Shown: one piece after another, positions 8,149 through 17,945 of the stretch | How positions within the stretch are numbered: the stretch's first letter is position 1 | How the letters are laid out: every line of letters starts with the position of its first letter | NCBI RefSeq assembly: GCF_038738535.1 | Contig: NZ_CP046128.1 | Coordinates: 1,364,001-1,428,000 of the forward strand | Direction of reading: 5' to 3' | From: Bacillus pumilus | GTDB lineage: Bacteria > Bacillota > Bacilli > Bacillales > Bacillaceae | Length of the DNA: 64,000 bases | Notes under the pieces: model-generated | Told to the model about the DNA's origin: nothing | What the model saw: only the letters and a program-made list of their open reading frames with translations | The model's database searches: none | Made by a program: the position numbers and the translations under genes

Positions 8149-9471
8149 CTGAGTAAAATTTATGTATTAGACACAAATGTGTTATTACAGGATCCGAATT
8201 CAATCTTTTCATTTGAAGACAACGAGGTCGTCATACCAGCCGTTGTGTTAGAAGAAGTAGACTCGAAAAAGAGATATATGGACGAGGTTGGGCAAAATGC
8301 CCGGCGTGTCTCACGCTTAATCGACGGTTTAAGATCGAAAGGGAAACTGCATGAAAAAATTACACTAGAATCAAAAGGGACGCTGCGCATTGAACTGAAT
8401 CACCGCTCCTTCCATGAGCTTCAAGAAATTTTTATTGAAAAAACGAACGATAATCGGATTTTGGCAGTCGCGAAAAATTTGAGCTTAGAGGAAGAAACAA
8501 AACCTCATGGCCGGCCTGTCATTTTGGTCAGCAAGGATGTCTTAGTGCGGGTAAAGGCGGATGCTATAGGGCTTCAAGCAGAAGACTTCTTAAGTGACCG
8601 TGTTCTGCAAAATGAAGACATCGATAATGGCTATCATGAGCTCTACATTCCGACTGAGCAATTGAATACATTTTATAAGCAAAATCAATTACCAATAAAA
8701 GAGGTCACAAGTGCACCATTCAACCCTCATCAATTTGTCATCATGAAGGGAAATGAAGGCGGTTCTGCTTTAGGAATGCTTGATCTAAAGGCAGAGCATG
8801 TGAAACGTCTCGTTTATGATCAAGAGTATATTTGGGGAATCCGTCCAAAAAATGTCCAGCAGACGATGGCACTCGAGCTGCTTTTGCGCCGTGACATTCC
8901 GCTCGTGACGCTGATCGGAAAAGCGGGGACTGGTAAAACATTGCTTGCACTTGCTGCCGGATTAATGCAGACAGAGGACCTCGGTATGTTTAAAAAATTG
9001 ATCGTGGCGCGCTCAATCGTACCTGTTGGGAAAGACTTAGGCTACTTGCCAGGAGAAAAGGAAGAAAAGCTCAGACCATGGATGCAGCCGATCTATGACA
9101 ACCTAGAGTTTTTATTTAATACAAAAAAGCCTGGTGAGCTTGATGCGATTTTGGCGGGAATTGGATCTATTCAAGTCGAAGCATTAACGTATATCCGGGG
9201 AAGAAGTATACCTGATCAATTTATTATCATTGATGAGGCGCAGAATTTAACAAAGCACGAGGTGAAAACATTATTAACGCGAGTCGGAGAAGGAAGTAAA
9301 ATTGTGCTGATGGGAGATCCAGAGCAGATTGATCATCCTTATTTAGACAGCTTAAATAATGGGCTTACGTATGTGATCGAGCGGTTCAAAGGACAGCAAA
9401 TCTCTGGACATGTCAAGCTTGTCAAAGGAGAAAGGTCTGGACTTGCACAGCTTGCCGCTGATTTGCTATAG
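8149..9471 (+). CDS. ylaK: PhoH-family ATPase with N-terminal PIN domain (PhoH2)
   Basis: Protein of 440 residues, equal to B. subtilis YlaK (PhoH2). The N-terminal PIN RNase domain starts with IYVLDTNVLLQDP, carrying its first catalytic Asp; the C-terminal PhoH ATPase has Walker A GKAGTGKT (about residues 258-265) and Walker B FIIIDEAQN (about 357-365). Family members studied act as RNA helicase/RNase fusions. The start is odd: after an in-frame TGA at 8122 there is no ATG, GTG or TTG before the PIN domain, but CTG at 8149 lies 8 bases after AGGAGG. A later GTG at 8179 would delete the catalytic Asp. Confidence 0.9.
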   Translation: MSKIYVLDTNVLLQDPNSIFSFEDNEVVIPAVVLEEVDSKKRYMDEVGQNARRVSRLIDGLRSKGKLHEKITLESKGTLRIELNHRSFHELQEIFIEKTNDNRILAVAKNLSLEEETKPHGRPVILVSKDVLVRVKADAIGLQAEDFLSDRVLQNEDIDNGYHELYIPTEQLNTFYKQNQLPIKEVTSAPFNPHQFVIMKGNEGGSALGMLDLKAEHVKRLVYDQEYIWGIRPKNVQQTMALELLLRRDIPLVTLIGKAGTGKTLLALAAGLMQTEDLGMFKKLIVARSIVPVGKDLGYLPGEKEEKLRPWMQPIYDNLEFLFNTKKPGELDAILAGIGSIQVEALTYIRGRSIPDQFIIIDEAQNLTKHEVKTLLTRVGEGSKIVLMGDPEQIDHPYLDSLNNGLTYVIERFKGQQISGHVKLVKGERSGLAQLAADLL

Positions 9472-9479
9472 TCCAGACC
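9434..9479. terminator. Inverted repeat across the 3' end of ylaK
   Basis: Perfect 10-bp arms GGTCTGGACT and AGTCCAGACC separated by 26 bases that contain a smaller CAGC/GCTG hairpin. It covers the ylaK stop codon and sits between convergent genes. There is no T-tract, so terminator function is uncertain. Confidence 0.35.
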
Positions 9480-9486
9480 CTCTGAC

Positions 9487-9969
9487 TTATGTAATCATCA
9501 GCTCTTTGACACCTTTTATCGGCTGAGTGAGGTTGGACTGATCCGCGAAATAGACGTGGATTGGTCCTTCTTCTGTGATTGGCTTACCATTTTGGCTGAA
9601 ATGAGCAATACTCTCCATTGCCTGAGAAAGCGGCACAGCAATTGTACCTGTTTCTGTGACAAATTCGCATGTATCCGCATGTTCAAGCGGCTCAGCATTT
9701 TTTAGCATATCGCCAAGCTTCATCCCGAAGCTGCCTGTGACGAGTCTTTCCTTTTCGTACTTCTTCTCTGTTTTTAACGTGGGTGGAAGTGTTTGACCTT
9801 CTCTTATGACCCGCTCTTGGTCAAGCTCCTGATCTAGCTGATTCTCTTCACTTTCTGCACTTTTTTCAAAGAATGAATCCATTAAAAATTTACGGTCATC
9901 AAAAATCCATACACTTGGATCAATGGTGATCTTGTACTGTACGTTCCCCTTGATTTGAATGATGCTCAT
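9487..9969 (-). CDS. ylaL: Conserved hypothetical protein YlaL
   Basis: Cytoplasmic protein of 160 residues, similar to Bacillus YlaL. Conserved stretches include [28 protein letters not shown] and [10 protein letters not shown]. There is no signal peptide or membrane segment; the middle is acidic. The ATG at 9969 is used; a TTG six bases upstream is an equal option given the AAAGGGG site. The function is unknown. It is convergent with ylaK and divergent from glsA. Confidence 0.8.
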   Translation of the reverse strand: MSIIQIKGNVQYKITIDPSVWIFDDRKFLMDSFFEKSAESEENQLDQELDQERVIREGQTLPPTLKTEKKYEKERLVTGSFGMKLGDMLKNAEPLEHADTCEFVTETGTIAVPLSQAMESIAHFSQNGKPITEEGPIHVYFADQSNLTQPIKGVKELMIT

Positions 9970-10089
9970 GTTCAAGACAACCCCTTTCCAACATAAATTA
10001 TAAAAGTTTTCCCCCGCTTTGTCACTTTCATAAACATGCGTCTCCTTGTACACACTAATCTTACATGAAAGATAGGGAGGATATTAGGC

Positions 10090-11019
10090 ATGGCATGTCG
10101 CGACAATGAAGAGCTTCAGCGATTTGTAGAAGAAGCAAAAAAAGTGGCCAAAGATGGTCAAGTAGCATCCTATATTCCCGCACTCGGCAAAGCGGATCAG
10201 ACGGATTTATCTGTGGCTGTGTATCATGTGAGTAATACGTGCCACTCGGCAGGAGATGTAGATAAACGGTTTACTCTTCAAAGCATTTCAAAAGTATTAG
10301 CACTTGCGCTCGTGCTCTCAGAAGAAGGACCAAAAAAAGTATTTCAATTTGTTGGACAAGAACCAACAGGTGACCCGTTTAATTCGATGATCAAACTGGA
10401 AACAGCGAGCCCGAATAAACCGCTGAATCCAATGATTAATGCAGGGGCGCTCGCAGTCACGAGTTTAATCAGAGGAGCGACTCCGCAAGATCAGCTGAGC
10501 CGTTTGCTTGGCTTCATTAGAGAGCTGGCAAATGACAAAAGCATTACATACTGCAAAGAAACAGCTGCCTCCGAATTTGAGACATCCATGATTAACCGGG
10601 CGATGTGCTATTATATGAAGCAATATCATATTATTAGAGGGAACGTAGAAGAAGTCATGGACGTCTATACGAAACAATGTGCCATCATGATGAACAGCTT
10701 GGATTTGGCGAAAATTGCTTGTGTTTTTTCATTAGACGGCAGACATCCAGAGACGGGTAAGCAGATTCTTTCGAAAGATGTCGCTAGAATTTGTAAAACC
10801 TTTATGGTGACGTGCGGCATGTACAATGCGAGCGGAGAATTTGCCATTAACATCGGAATTCCTGCAAAAAGTGGTGTCTCAGGCGGTATTATGGGGGCGG
10901 CACCATATGATTTTGGGATCGGTATCTTCGGTCCTGCTCTGGATGAAAAAGGGAATAGTATTGCTGGGATTAAGCTGCTTGAGCTGATGAGTGAAAAATA
11001 CGAGATGAGTATCTTTTAA
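10090..11019 (+). CDS. glsA: Glutaminase
   Basis: Hydrolyses glutamine to glutamate and ammonia; serine-dependent beta-lactamase-like fold. The 309-residue length is typical. The catalytic Ser-x-x-Lys is seen in TLQSISKVLALAL (about residues 64-69), and the PLNPMINAGAL motif follows. Near the C-terminus is PAKSGVSGGIMG. The ATG follows AGGGAGG. It matches the second B. subtilis glutaminase, YlaM, by synteny. A weak hairpin (GAAGGAAGGCTTC plus Ts) lies directly after the stop. Confidence 0.95.
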   Translation: MACRDNEELQRFVEEAKKVAKDGQVASYIPALGKADQTDLSVAVYHVSNTCHSAGDVDKRFTLQSISKVLALALVLSEEGPKKVFQFVGQEPTGDPFNSMIKLETASPNKPLNPMINAGALAVTSLIRGATPQDQLSRLLGFIRELANDKSITYCKETAASEFETSMINRAMCYYMKQYHIIRGNVEEVMDVYTKQCAIMMNSLDLAKIACVFSLDGRHPETGKQILSKDVARICKTFMVTCGMYNASGEFAINIGIPAKSGVSGGIMGAAPYDFGIGIFGPALDEKGNSIAGIKLLELMSEKYEMSIF

Positions 11020-11141
11020 TGAAGGAAGGCTTCTTTTTATTTTTACAAAGCGAACTGTACAAATCTGCTTGCAATTTTGGGCGTTTCGCTTTATGATAAA
11101 TAGAAGAATTAGGTACTCGCCTGGGGAACGGAGGGATACTT

Positions 11142-11423
11142 TTGGCGTCAGAAATTTTAGTCGATCATCGGCAAAAAGCACTGGCTTTATTAAAATTGGA
11201 TGCAGATAAAATTTTAAAATTGATCCAAGTGCAAATGGACAACTTAACGATGCCGCAATGTCCTCTTTATGAAGAGGTTTTAGATACTCAAATGTTCGGA
11301 TTATCGAGAGAAATTGATTTTGCTGTCCGGCTTGGATTAGTTGATCAACATGAAGGTAAGAAACTACTCGATAAACTTGAGAGAGAGCTTTCCGCACTTC
11401 ATGATGCGTTCACAAAAAAATAA
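11142..11423 (+). CDS. ylaN: YlaN (UPF0358), iron-homeostasis protein
   Basis: Small helical protein of 93 residues, UPF0358. In B. subtilis and Staphylococcus the homologue is needed when iron is short and has been linked to iron binding and relief of Fur repression; this role is from literature memory. No cofactor motif is obvious, but [22 protein letters not shown] is highly characteristic. The TTG start at 11142 follows ACGGAGGG. It ends in a strong terminator. Confidence 0.9.
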   Translation: MASEILVDHRQKALALLKLDADKILKLIQVQMDNLTMPQCPLYEEVLDTQMFGLSREIDFAVRLGLVDQHEGKKLLDKLERELSALHDAFTKK

Positions 11424-11430
11424 TGATTGA

Positions 11431-11467
11431 AAACTCAAACTTCCACAACATAAGTTTGAGTTTTTTT
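11431..11467 (+). terminator. Terminator of ylaN
   Basis: AAACTCAAACTT / AAGTTTGAGTTT-type stem followed by seven Ts. Confidence 0.9.
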
Positions 11468-11633
11468 GTCCTCTATTTTCTTTTCATTGATTGATGTCAA
11501 ACGGACTTGATTCTTTCATGAATGACGAACAATATAAAAGAGGTAAAACGAGATCAAACGGAGAAAATGTAGTAGAATAAAAACAGCTAAGAGGATATCA
11601 AGCAGTAGAAACAGACGTTAGGAAGAGGATTAT

Positions 11634-12845
11634 ATGTTAAAGAGAATGCTAAAATCGTATGACTACTCATTATTGTTCGCCATTATCTTAATTAGCGCAT
11701 TCGGTTTGGTCATGGTGTATAGCTCAAGTATGATTACATCTGTGATCAGATACGATGCCGCACCAGATAATTTTTTTAAGAAACAGCTTTTATTTATGAT
11801 CGTTGGAGCGGTCATCTTGTTCTTTACAGCACTAGTTCCATATCAGCTGTTTTCAAATAAGAAATTCCAGATCGGTATGCTGCTGCTATCAGTGTTTTCA
11901 CTCATCTATGTGTACTTTGGCGGTCATATTGCAGGGAACGCAAGAAGCTGGATCAAAATAGGCCCATTTAGTCTTCAGCCAGCGGAATTTGTGAAGATTG
12001 TCGTCATTATCTATCTTGCTGCTGTGTATGCAAAAAAGCAGCATTATATTGATCATATTTTAAGAGGAGTCACACCTCCCATCGTGATTGTCTCGATCTT
12101 ATGCGGATTTATCATTTTGCAGCCAGACTATGGGACAGCCTTTATCATTGGCATGATTGCTCTCGCGATGATTTTATGCTCAGGGTTTAGCGGGAAAACA
12201 CTTGCGAAGCTGCTGGCGCTATTTAGTGCCGTGATGGTCGTCGTGACCCCATTTATTATTCTTTTTTGGGATAAAATTTTCACGCAAAATCGTCTCGGGC
12301 GTTTTGAGAGTTTCCAAGATCCATTTAAAGATGCAGGGGCGACTGGACATCAATTGATTAATTCCTATTACGCTATTGGATCAGGCGGCTTTTTTGGACT
12401 GGGTCTAGGAGAAAGCGTTCAAAAGTACGGATATCTTCCAGAGCCGCATACAGATTTTATCATGGCGATCATTTCAGAAGAGCTTGGCTTTTTCGGTGTA
12501 TTTTTTGTTCTCGCTCTCCTTGGCTTCATCGTTGTGAAAGGTTTTTATATTGCAAGAAAGTGTGAAGATCCATTTGGAAGTTTGCTTGCAATAGGAATTT
12601 CCTCCATGATTGCGATCCAAACATGCATTAATTTAGGCGGTGTTTCAGGTCTGATTCCGATTACAGGGGTCACACTTCCATTTATCAGCTACGGGGGATC
12701 GTCCATCATTTTACTTAGCGGCTGTATGGGAATATTGCTGAATATCAGCATGTTTACTGAATATAAAGAGCGTTACAAAAAGAAAAAATCAATGAGCAAG
12801 CCATCAGTTCAAAAAAATGGATTGCAGAAAACTTTGAATCTTTAG
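11634..12845 (+). CDS. ftsW: Septal peptidoglycan polymerase FtsW
   Basis: SEDS-family glycosyltransferase of 403 residues with about ten membrane helices that polymerises lipid II at the division septum with PBP2B (pbpB, 42.6 kb). The family signature GGHIAGNARSWIKIGPFSLQP, the catalytic-loop motif LQPDYGTAF (conserved Asp) and the C-terminal FISYGGSSIILL are all present. The ATG has an AAGAGG site. The distance from the dcw cluster and the neighbouring pyc match the B. subtilis map. A paralogue, spoVE, is at 51.0 kb. Confidence 0.95.
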   Translation: MLKRMLKSYDYSLLFAIILISAFGLVMVYSSSMITSVIRYDAAPDNFFKKQLLFMIVGAVILFFTALVPYQLFSNKKFQIGMLLLSVFSLIYVYFGGHIAGNARSWIKIGPFSLQPAEFVKIVVIIYLAAVYAKKQHYIDHILRGVTPPIVIVSILCGFIILQPDYGTAFIIGMIALAMILCSGFSGKTLAKLLALFSAVMVVVTPFIILFWDKIFTQNRLGRFESFQDPFKDAGATGHQLINSYYAIGSGGFFGLGLGESVQKYGYLPEPHTDFIMAIISEELGFFGVFFVLALLGFIVVKGFYIARKCEDPFGSLLAIGISSMIAIQTCINLGGVSGLIPITGVTLPFISYGGSSIILLSGCMGILLNISMFTEYKERYKKKKSMSKPSVQKNGLQKTLNL

Positions 12846-12925
12846 AAAACAAAAGTGTACAGTTTTCATTTCTTCCTTTATTATAGAGTACATATAAAAT
12901 TTTAAGGGATATGGAGGAGTGAGAA

Positions 12926-15900
12926 ATGTCACAGAGAACAATTCAAAAGGTTCTAGTTGCAAACAGAGGGGAAATTGCTATCAGAGTCTTCAGGGCCTGT
13001 ACGGAGCTCAATTTACGTACAGTGGCCATTTATTCCAAAGAAGACTCGGGCTCTTATCATCGCTATAAAGCAGATGAAGCATATCTAGTTGGAGAAGGGA
13101 AAAAACCGATTGATGCCTACCTTGATATCGAGGGGATCATCGAAATTGCAAAACGAAATGACGTGGATGCGATCCATCCAGGTTACGGATTTTTATCTGA
13201 AAATATTCATTTTGCAAGACGATGCGAAGAGGAAGGCATTCAATTTATCGGTCCAACTTCTCAGCATTTAGATATGTTTGGAGATAAAGTAAAGGCAAGA
13301 GATGAAGCGAAAAAAGCTGGAATTCCAGTCATTCCAGGAAGTGACGGACCAGTTGATTCGGTCAAAGAAGTCGAAAAATTCGGTGAAGAATACGGTTACC
13401 CGTTTATTATTAAAGCTTCACTAGGCGGCGGCGGCCGAGGTATGCGGATTGTCAGAACGAAAGAGGAGCTGAAGGAAGCCTATGACCGTGCGAAGTCAGA
13501 GGCAAAAGCTGCTTTTGGAAATGACGAAGTATACGTTGAAAAACTGATTGAAAATCCGAAACATATTGAGGTGCAGGTGATTGGTGACAATCACGGCAAT
13601 ATCATTCATTTATATGAGCGTGACTGCTCTGTTCAAAGGCGGCATCAAAAGGTCATTGAAGTGGCGCCAAGTGTGTCTCTTACAGATCAACTGCGTGAAG
13701 ATATTTGCGAAGCGGCTGTTCAGTTGGCCCAGAATGTATCGTATATTAATGCAGGGACTGTAGAATTCCTTGTCGCAAATGGAGAGTTTTACTTTATTGA
13801 AGTCAATCCAAGGGTACAGGTAGAACACACGATCACTGAAATGATCACAGGTGTCGATATCGTCCAAACCCAAATTCTTGTCGCAAAGGGTCATGACCTT
13901 CACAGCAAGGAAGTCGGTATACCAAAGCAAGAAGATATTTTTACACATGGCTTTGCCATTCAATCAAGGGTCACAACAGAAGATCCTTTAAATGATTTTA
14001 TGCCAGACACAGGAAAAATTATGGCCTACCGTTCAGGTGGGGGATTTGGTGTACGACTTGATACAGGGAACAGCTTTCAAGGTGCAGTCATTACACCTTA
14101 TTACGATTCACTATTGGTCAAGCTGTCCACATGGGCGCTCACATTTGACCAAGCGGCTGCTAAAATGGTCCGAAATTTACAGGAATTCAGGATTCGCGGG
14201 ATTAAAACAAACATTCCGTTTCTTGAAAACGTGGCAAAGCATGAGAAGTTTCTAAAAGGGGAATACGATACGTCGTTTATCGATTCAACGCCAGAGCTAT
14301 TTAATTTCCCTAAGCAAAAAGACCGTGGAACGAAGATGCTGACTTATATTGGTAACGTGACCATTAATGGATTCCCTGGTATAGCGGAGAAAAAGAAGCC
14401 TCATTTTGACAAGCCAATTGTACCGAAGCTTCCTCTACATCAAGAGATTCCGTCTGGGACAAAACAATTGTTAGACACACATGGACCTGAGGGCCTTGCC
14501 AATTGGGTGAAAGAACAAAATAGCGTCCTTTTAACAGATACAACCTTTAGGGATGCGCATCAGTCTCTGCTTGCGACACGCTTCAGAACACATGATTTAA
14601 AGAAAGTTGCCCAGCCAACAGCAGGTTTATGGCCAGAGCTGTTTAGTATGGAAATGTGGGGCGGTGCTACATTTGATGTTGCGTACCGTTTCTTAAAAGA
14701 AGATCCTTGGGAACGATTAAAAGAGCTTCGCCAAGAAGTGCCAAACACGTTGTTCCAAATGCTTTTAAGATCATCAAACGCTGTCGGATATACAAACTAT
14801 GCGGATAATGTGATTAAAGCATTTGTAAAGGAGTCGGCCGAAGCAGGCATTGACGTCTTCCGTATTTTCGATAGCTTAAACTGGGTCAAAGGCATGACGC
14901 TTGCCATTGATTCTGTTCGTGAATCAGGCAAAGTGGCAGAGGCAGCCATTTGTTATACGGGGGACATTCTTGATCCATCTCGTCCGAAATATGATCTTGA
15001 GTATTATGTATCTCTTGCCAAAGAGCTTGAATCTGCCGGTGCACATATTTTAGGTATTAAAGATATGGCGGGATTATTAAAGCCGCAGGCAGCTTATGAG
15101 TTAGTCTCTGCTTTAAAAGATGAGCTCACGATCCCTATCCATCTTCATACACATGATACGAGTGGAAATGGACTGTTCACCTATGCAAGAGCGATTGATG
15201 CAGGCGTTGATATTGTGGATGTGGCCGTCAGCTCTATGGCAGGACTCACATCGCAGCCAAGTGCAAGCTCACTGTATTATGCTTTAGATGGACATGAAAG
15301 AAAGCCAGACATGAACGTCCAATCTGTCGAACACCTTTCTCAATACTGGGATTCTGTCAGAAAATACTATCGTGAGTTCGAAAGCGGCATGAACTCACCT
15401 CATACAGAAATTTATGAGCATGAAATGCCTGGCGGTCAGTATAGTAACTTGCAGCAGCAGGCGAAAGGTGTTGGCCTTGGCGACCGCTGGAACGAAGTAA
15501 AAGAAATGTACAGACGTGTGAATGACATGTTTGGTGATATTGTGAAGGTCACACCTTCCTCTAAAGTAGTTGGAGACATGGCACTTTATATGGTGCAAAA
15601 TGATTTAACAGAGGAAGATGTCTATGAAAAAGGAGCAACATTAGACTTCCCGGATTCTGTTGTGGAATTATTTAAAGGCTATTTAGGCCAGCCGCATGGC
15701 GGATTCCCTGAAAAATTACAAAAGCTGATTTTAAAAGGAGAAGAACCGCTCACTGTCAGACCTGGTGAGAAGCTGAAGCCAGTGGACTTTGAAGACATTA
15801 AGCAGCAGTTCAAAGAATCTCATGACCTGACGCTGACAGAGCAAGACGCGATTGCGTATGCCTTATATCCAAAAGTCTTTTCTGAATTTGTCCAAACAGC

Positions 15901-16372
15901 AGAAAGCTATGGGGACATCTCTGTTCTTGACACTCCAACGTTCTTCTATGGGATGAGGCTTGGTGAAGAGATTGAGGTAGAAATCGAAAAAGGAAAAACC
16001 CTGATTGTCAAACTCGTGTCGATTGGAGAACCGAATCCAGATGCCACAAGAGTTCTTTACTTTGAGTTAAATGGCCAGCCGCGTGAAGTGGTGATTAAGG
16101 ATGAAAGCATCAAATCCTCCGTTCAAGAAAAAATGAAGGCGGACCGTTCAAATCCAAATCACATTGCCGCATCAATGCCAGGCACTGTCATCAAAGTGCT
16201 CGTGGAAAAAGGACAGAAAATCTCGCAAGGTGAGCATTTGATGATCAATGAAGCCATGAAAATGGAAACGACTGTACAAGCGCCATTCACTGCGGTCGTA
16301 GATGAAATACATGTGACAAATGGAGAACCGATTCAAACCGGTGATCTGCTGATTGTGTTAAAGCCTGAATAA
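12926..16372 (+). CDS. pyc: Pyruvate carboxylase
   Basis: Biotin enzyme of 1148 residues that makes oxaloacetate from pyruvate, bicarbonate and ATP. Domains in order: biotin carboxylase (residues 1 to about 460; ATP-grasp loop ASLGGGGRGMRIV), carboxyltransferase TIM barrel (about 535-800; TTFRDAHQSLLATR with metal ligands, later HLHTHDTSGNG) and the C-terminal biotinyl domain with NEAMKMETTV, whose Lys between the Mets carries biotin. Full length and intact. The ATG follows ATGGAGGAG. It is monocistronic with its own terminator. Confidence 0.98.
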   Translation: MSQRTIQKVLVANRGEIAIRVFRACTELNLRTVAIYSKEDSGSYHRYKADEAYLVGEGKKPIDAYLDIEGIIEIAKRNDVDAIHPGYGFLSENIHFARRCEEEGIQFIGPTSQHLDMFGDKVKARDEAKKAGIPVIPGSDGPVDSVKEVEKFGEEYGYPFIIKASLGGGGRGMRIVRTKEELKEAYDRAKSEAKAAFGNDEVYVEKLIENPKHIEVQVIGDNHGNIIHLYERDCSVQRRHQKVIEVAPSVSLTDQLREDICEAAVQLAQNVSYINAGTVEFLVANGEFYFIEVNPRVQVEHTITEMITGVDIVQTQILVAKGHDLHSKEVGIPKQEDIFTHGFAIQSRVTTEDPLNDFMPDTGKIMAYRSGGGFGVRLDTGNSFQGAVITPYYDSLLVKLSTWALTFDQAAAKMVRNLQEFRIRGIKTNIPFLENVAKHEKFLKGEYDTSFIDSTPELFNFPKQKDRGTKMLTYIGNVTINGFPGIAEKKKPHFDKPIVPKLPLHQEIPSGTKQLLDTHGPEGLANWVKEQNSVLLTDTTFRDAHQSLLATRFRTHDLKKVAQPTAGLWPELFSMEMWGGATFDVAYRFLKEDPWERLKELRQEVPNTLFQMLLRSSNAVGYTNYADNVIKAFVKESAEAGIDVFRIFDSLNWVKGMTLAIDSVRESGKVAEAAICYTGDILDPSRPKYDLEYYVSLAKELESAGAHILGIKDMAGLLKPQAAYELVSALKDELTIPIHLHTHDTSGNGLFTYARAIDAGVDIVDVAVSSMAGLTSQPSASSLYYALDGHERKPDMNVQSVEHLSQYWDSVRKYYREFESGMNSPHTEIYEHEMPGGQYSNLQQQAKGVGLGDRWNEVKEMYRRVNDMFGDIVKVTPSSKVVGDMALYMVQNDLTEEDVYEKGATLDFPDSVVELFKGYLGQPHGGFPEKLQKLILKGEEPLTVRPGEKLKPVDFEDIKQQFKESHDLTLTEQDAIAYALYPKVFSEFVQTAESYGDISVLDTPTFFYGMRLGEEIEVEIEKGKTLIVKLVSIGEPNPDATRVLYFELNGQPREVVIKDESIKSSVQEKMKADRSNPNHIAASMPGTVIKVLVEKGQKISQGEHLMINEAMKMETTVQAPFTAVVDEIHVTNGEPIQTGDLLIVLKPE

Positions 16373-16378
16373 TAAGTG

Positions 16379-16409
16379 AGACACATCCATCGTGATGTGT
16401 CTTTTTTTG
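16379..16409 (+). terminator. Terminator of pyc
   Basis: AGACACATC / GATGTGTCT stem with a CATC-type loop and seven Ts, just after pyc. Confidence 0.9.
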
Positions 16410-16471
16410 AGCGCATTAAAATGTGCAGCAGCCTGCGAGAGTGATTACACTATAGAGTGAGGTGAAGAAAG

Positions 16472-17905
16472 TTGGAAATTGTCGTGATTTGGTTTCGCCG
16501 AGATATGCGATTGGATGATCATATCGCCTTATCAAAAGCGATCACATATGCAAAAAAACACGAGTACAAATTATTGGCTCTTTATCATCTAGATCCATTT
16601 TTTACTGAAATGGAACTGGATATAAACAACGAACATTTCTTTCAAAACTTGGCGCATTTCGTCAAGGAAGCGAGAGAATCTCAAATTTATGTTCACCTTC
16701 TCCATGATGATGTCCTGCGCGCCTTTCAGCAGGTCATGGATGTGTATGACATCAAAGCCGTCTTTTTTAATGAAGATGAAGTGGGTATCGGCCAAAGGCG
16801 TGACCAGCAAGTAACCGATTTTTTAGAAAAGAAGGCCATTCATGTGTCAACGTGGCAAGATACACATCTTCACGGGGCACGAGATATTTTAAAAGCAGAT
16901 GGCTCACATTATCAAGTGTTTACCCCATACTATCAATCATGGCGGAAGCAAGAGAAGCAGCCTGTGATAAAAGTTGACAAATCATTTTTCAGCAGCGAGC
17001 ATACGATTTGTGATGAGTCACTTTCGCAAAAAGGAAATGACAAACTGTGTGACATGATAAAGGGCTGCTCAAGGAAGTTTGAACAAATCGGCTCTGACAA
17101 AGCGATGAACACGCTGCATCACTTTATCCAAAAAAGATTAACGCGTTACCATGAGAAACGAGATATTCCGTCTCTTTTTGGAACGAGCAAGCTGTCGCGT
17201 TTCTTAAAAACAGGCACTATTTCCATCCGAACGATTTTTCATGCGATGTATGAAGAAGCGCTATTTGAAGACGAGGGCAGAGAGACCTTTATCAAAGAGC
17301 TGGCATGGCGCGATTTTTACCATATGATTTATGCGCATTATCCAGAGATGAAAGAAAAAGAAATCAATTCGGCGTTTCAAGGAATGAAATGGAATGAAGA
17401 TGAGGCGCTGTTTGAAGCTTGGTGTAAAGGGGAAACAGGCTTTCCGCTCGTTGATGCAGGGATGAGACAGTTAAATGAGGAGGGCTGGATGCATAATCGC
17501 TTGCGAATGGTCACAGCCTCATTTTTAACAAAGGATTATTTGATTGATTGGAGAAAGGGCGAAGCGTATTTTGCAAAAAAACTTGTGGATTATGATGAGG
17601 CGTCAAATATCGGAGGATTTCAGTGGGCTGCCTCTGTCGGGACAGATGCCGTGCCGTACTTCCGTATTTTTAACCCAACGACCCAGTCGAAGCGATTTGA
17701 TCCGAGCGGGGAATATATTAGAAGATATGTACCAGAGCTAGAGCATGTCGATGAAAAGTGGATACATGAACCAATTAAAATGCCATTAGATGAACAACTG
17801 AAATCGGAATGTGTGCTAGGTGATACATACCCGCTGCCGACAGTTGATCATCAGGAAAGACGCAAAAAAGCCATTTCGCTATTTGAAGAAGCAAAACAAC
17901 AATAA
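16472..17905 (+). CDS. phrB: Deoxyribodipyrimidine photolyase (class I CPD photolyase type)
   Basis: Light-driven flavoenzyme that splits UV-induced pyrimidine dimers, 477 residues. The N-terminal antenna (Rossmann) domain begins VIWFRRDMRLDDH; the C-terminal FAD-binding domain has WRDFYHMIYAHYP, the GFPLVDAGMRQL motif, the WMHNRLRMVTASFL motif and GGFQWAASVGTDAVPYFRIF. All landmarks of class I photolyases are present, so it should be active; a cryptochrome role cannot be excluded. The TTG start is chosen for its GTGAGGTG site. It lies between pyc and ctaA, where B. subtilis has no such gene as far as I recall, so it may have been acquired here or lost there. Confidence 0.95.
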   Translation: MEIVVIWFRRDMRLDDHIALSKAITYAKKHEYKLLALYHLDPFFTEMELDINNEHFFQNLAHFVKEARESQIYVHLLHDDVLRAFQQVMDVYDIKAVFFNEDEVGIGQRRDQQVTDFLEKKAIHVSTWQDTHLHGARDILKADGSHYQVFTPYYQSWRKQEKQPVIKVDKSFFSSEHTICDESLSQKGNDKLCDMIKGCSRKFEQIGSDKAMNTLHHFIQKRLTRYHEKRDIPSLFGTSKLSRFLKTGTISIRTIFHAMYEEALFEDEGRETFIKELAWRDFYHMIYAHYPEMKEKEINSAFQGMKWNEDEALFEAWCKGETGFPLVDAGMRQLNEEGWMHNRLRMVTASFLTKDYLIDWRKGEAYFAKKLVDYDEASNIGGFQWAASVGTDAVPYFRIFNPTTQSKRFDPSGEYIRRYVPELEHVDEKWIHEPIKMPLDEQLKSECVLGDTYPLPTVDHQERRKKAISLFEEAKQQ

Positions 17906-17909
17906 AACA

Positions 17910-17940
17910 AATCCCCCATTCCGCATGAAAGGGGGATACA
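17910..17940 (-). terminator. Terminator between phrB and ctaA
   Basis: ATCCCCC / GGGGGAT stem. On the minus strand it is followed by TTGTTTT, fitting ctaA termination; it may also serve phrB. Confidence 0.65.
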
Positions 17941-17945
17941 AATTC

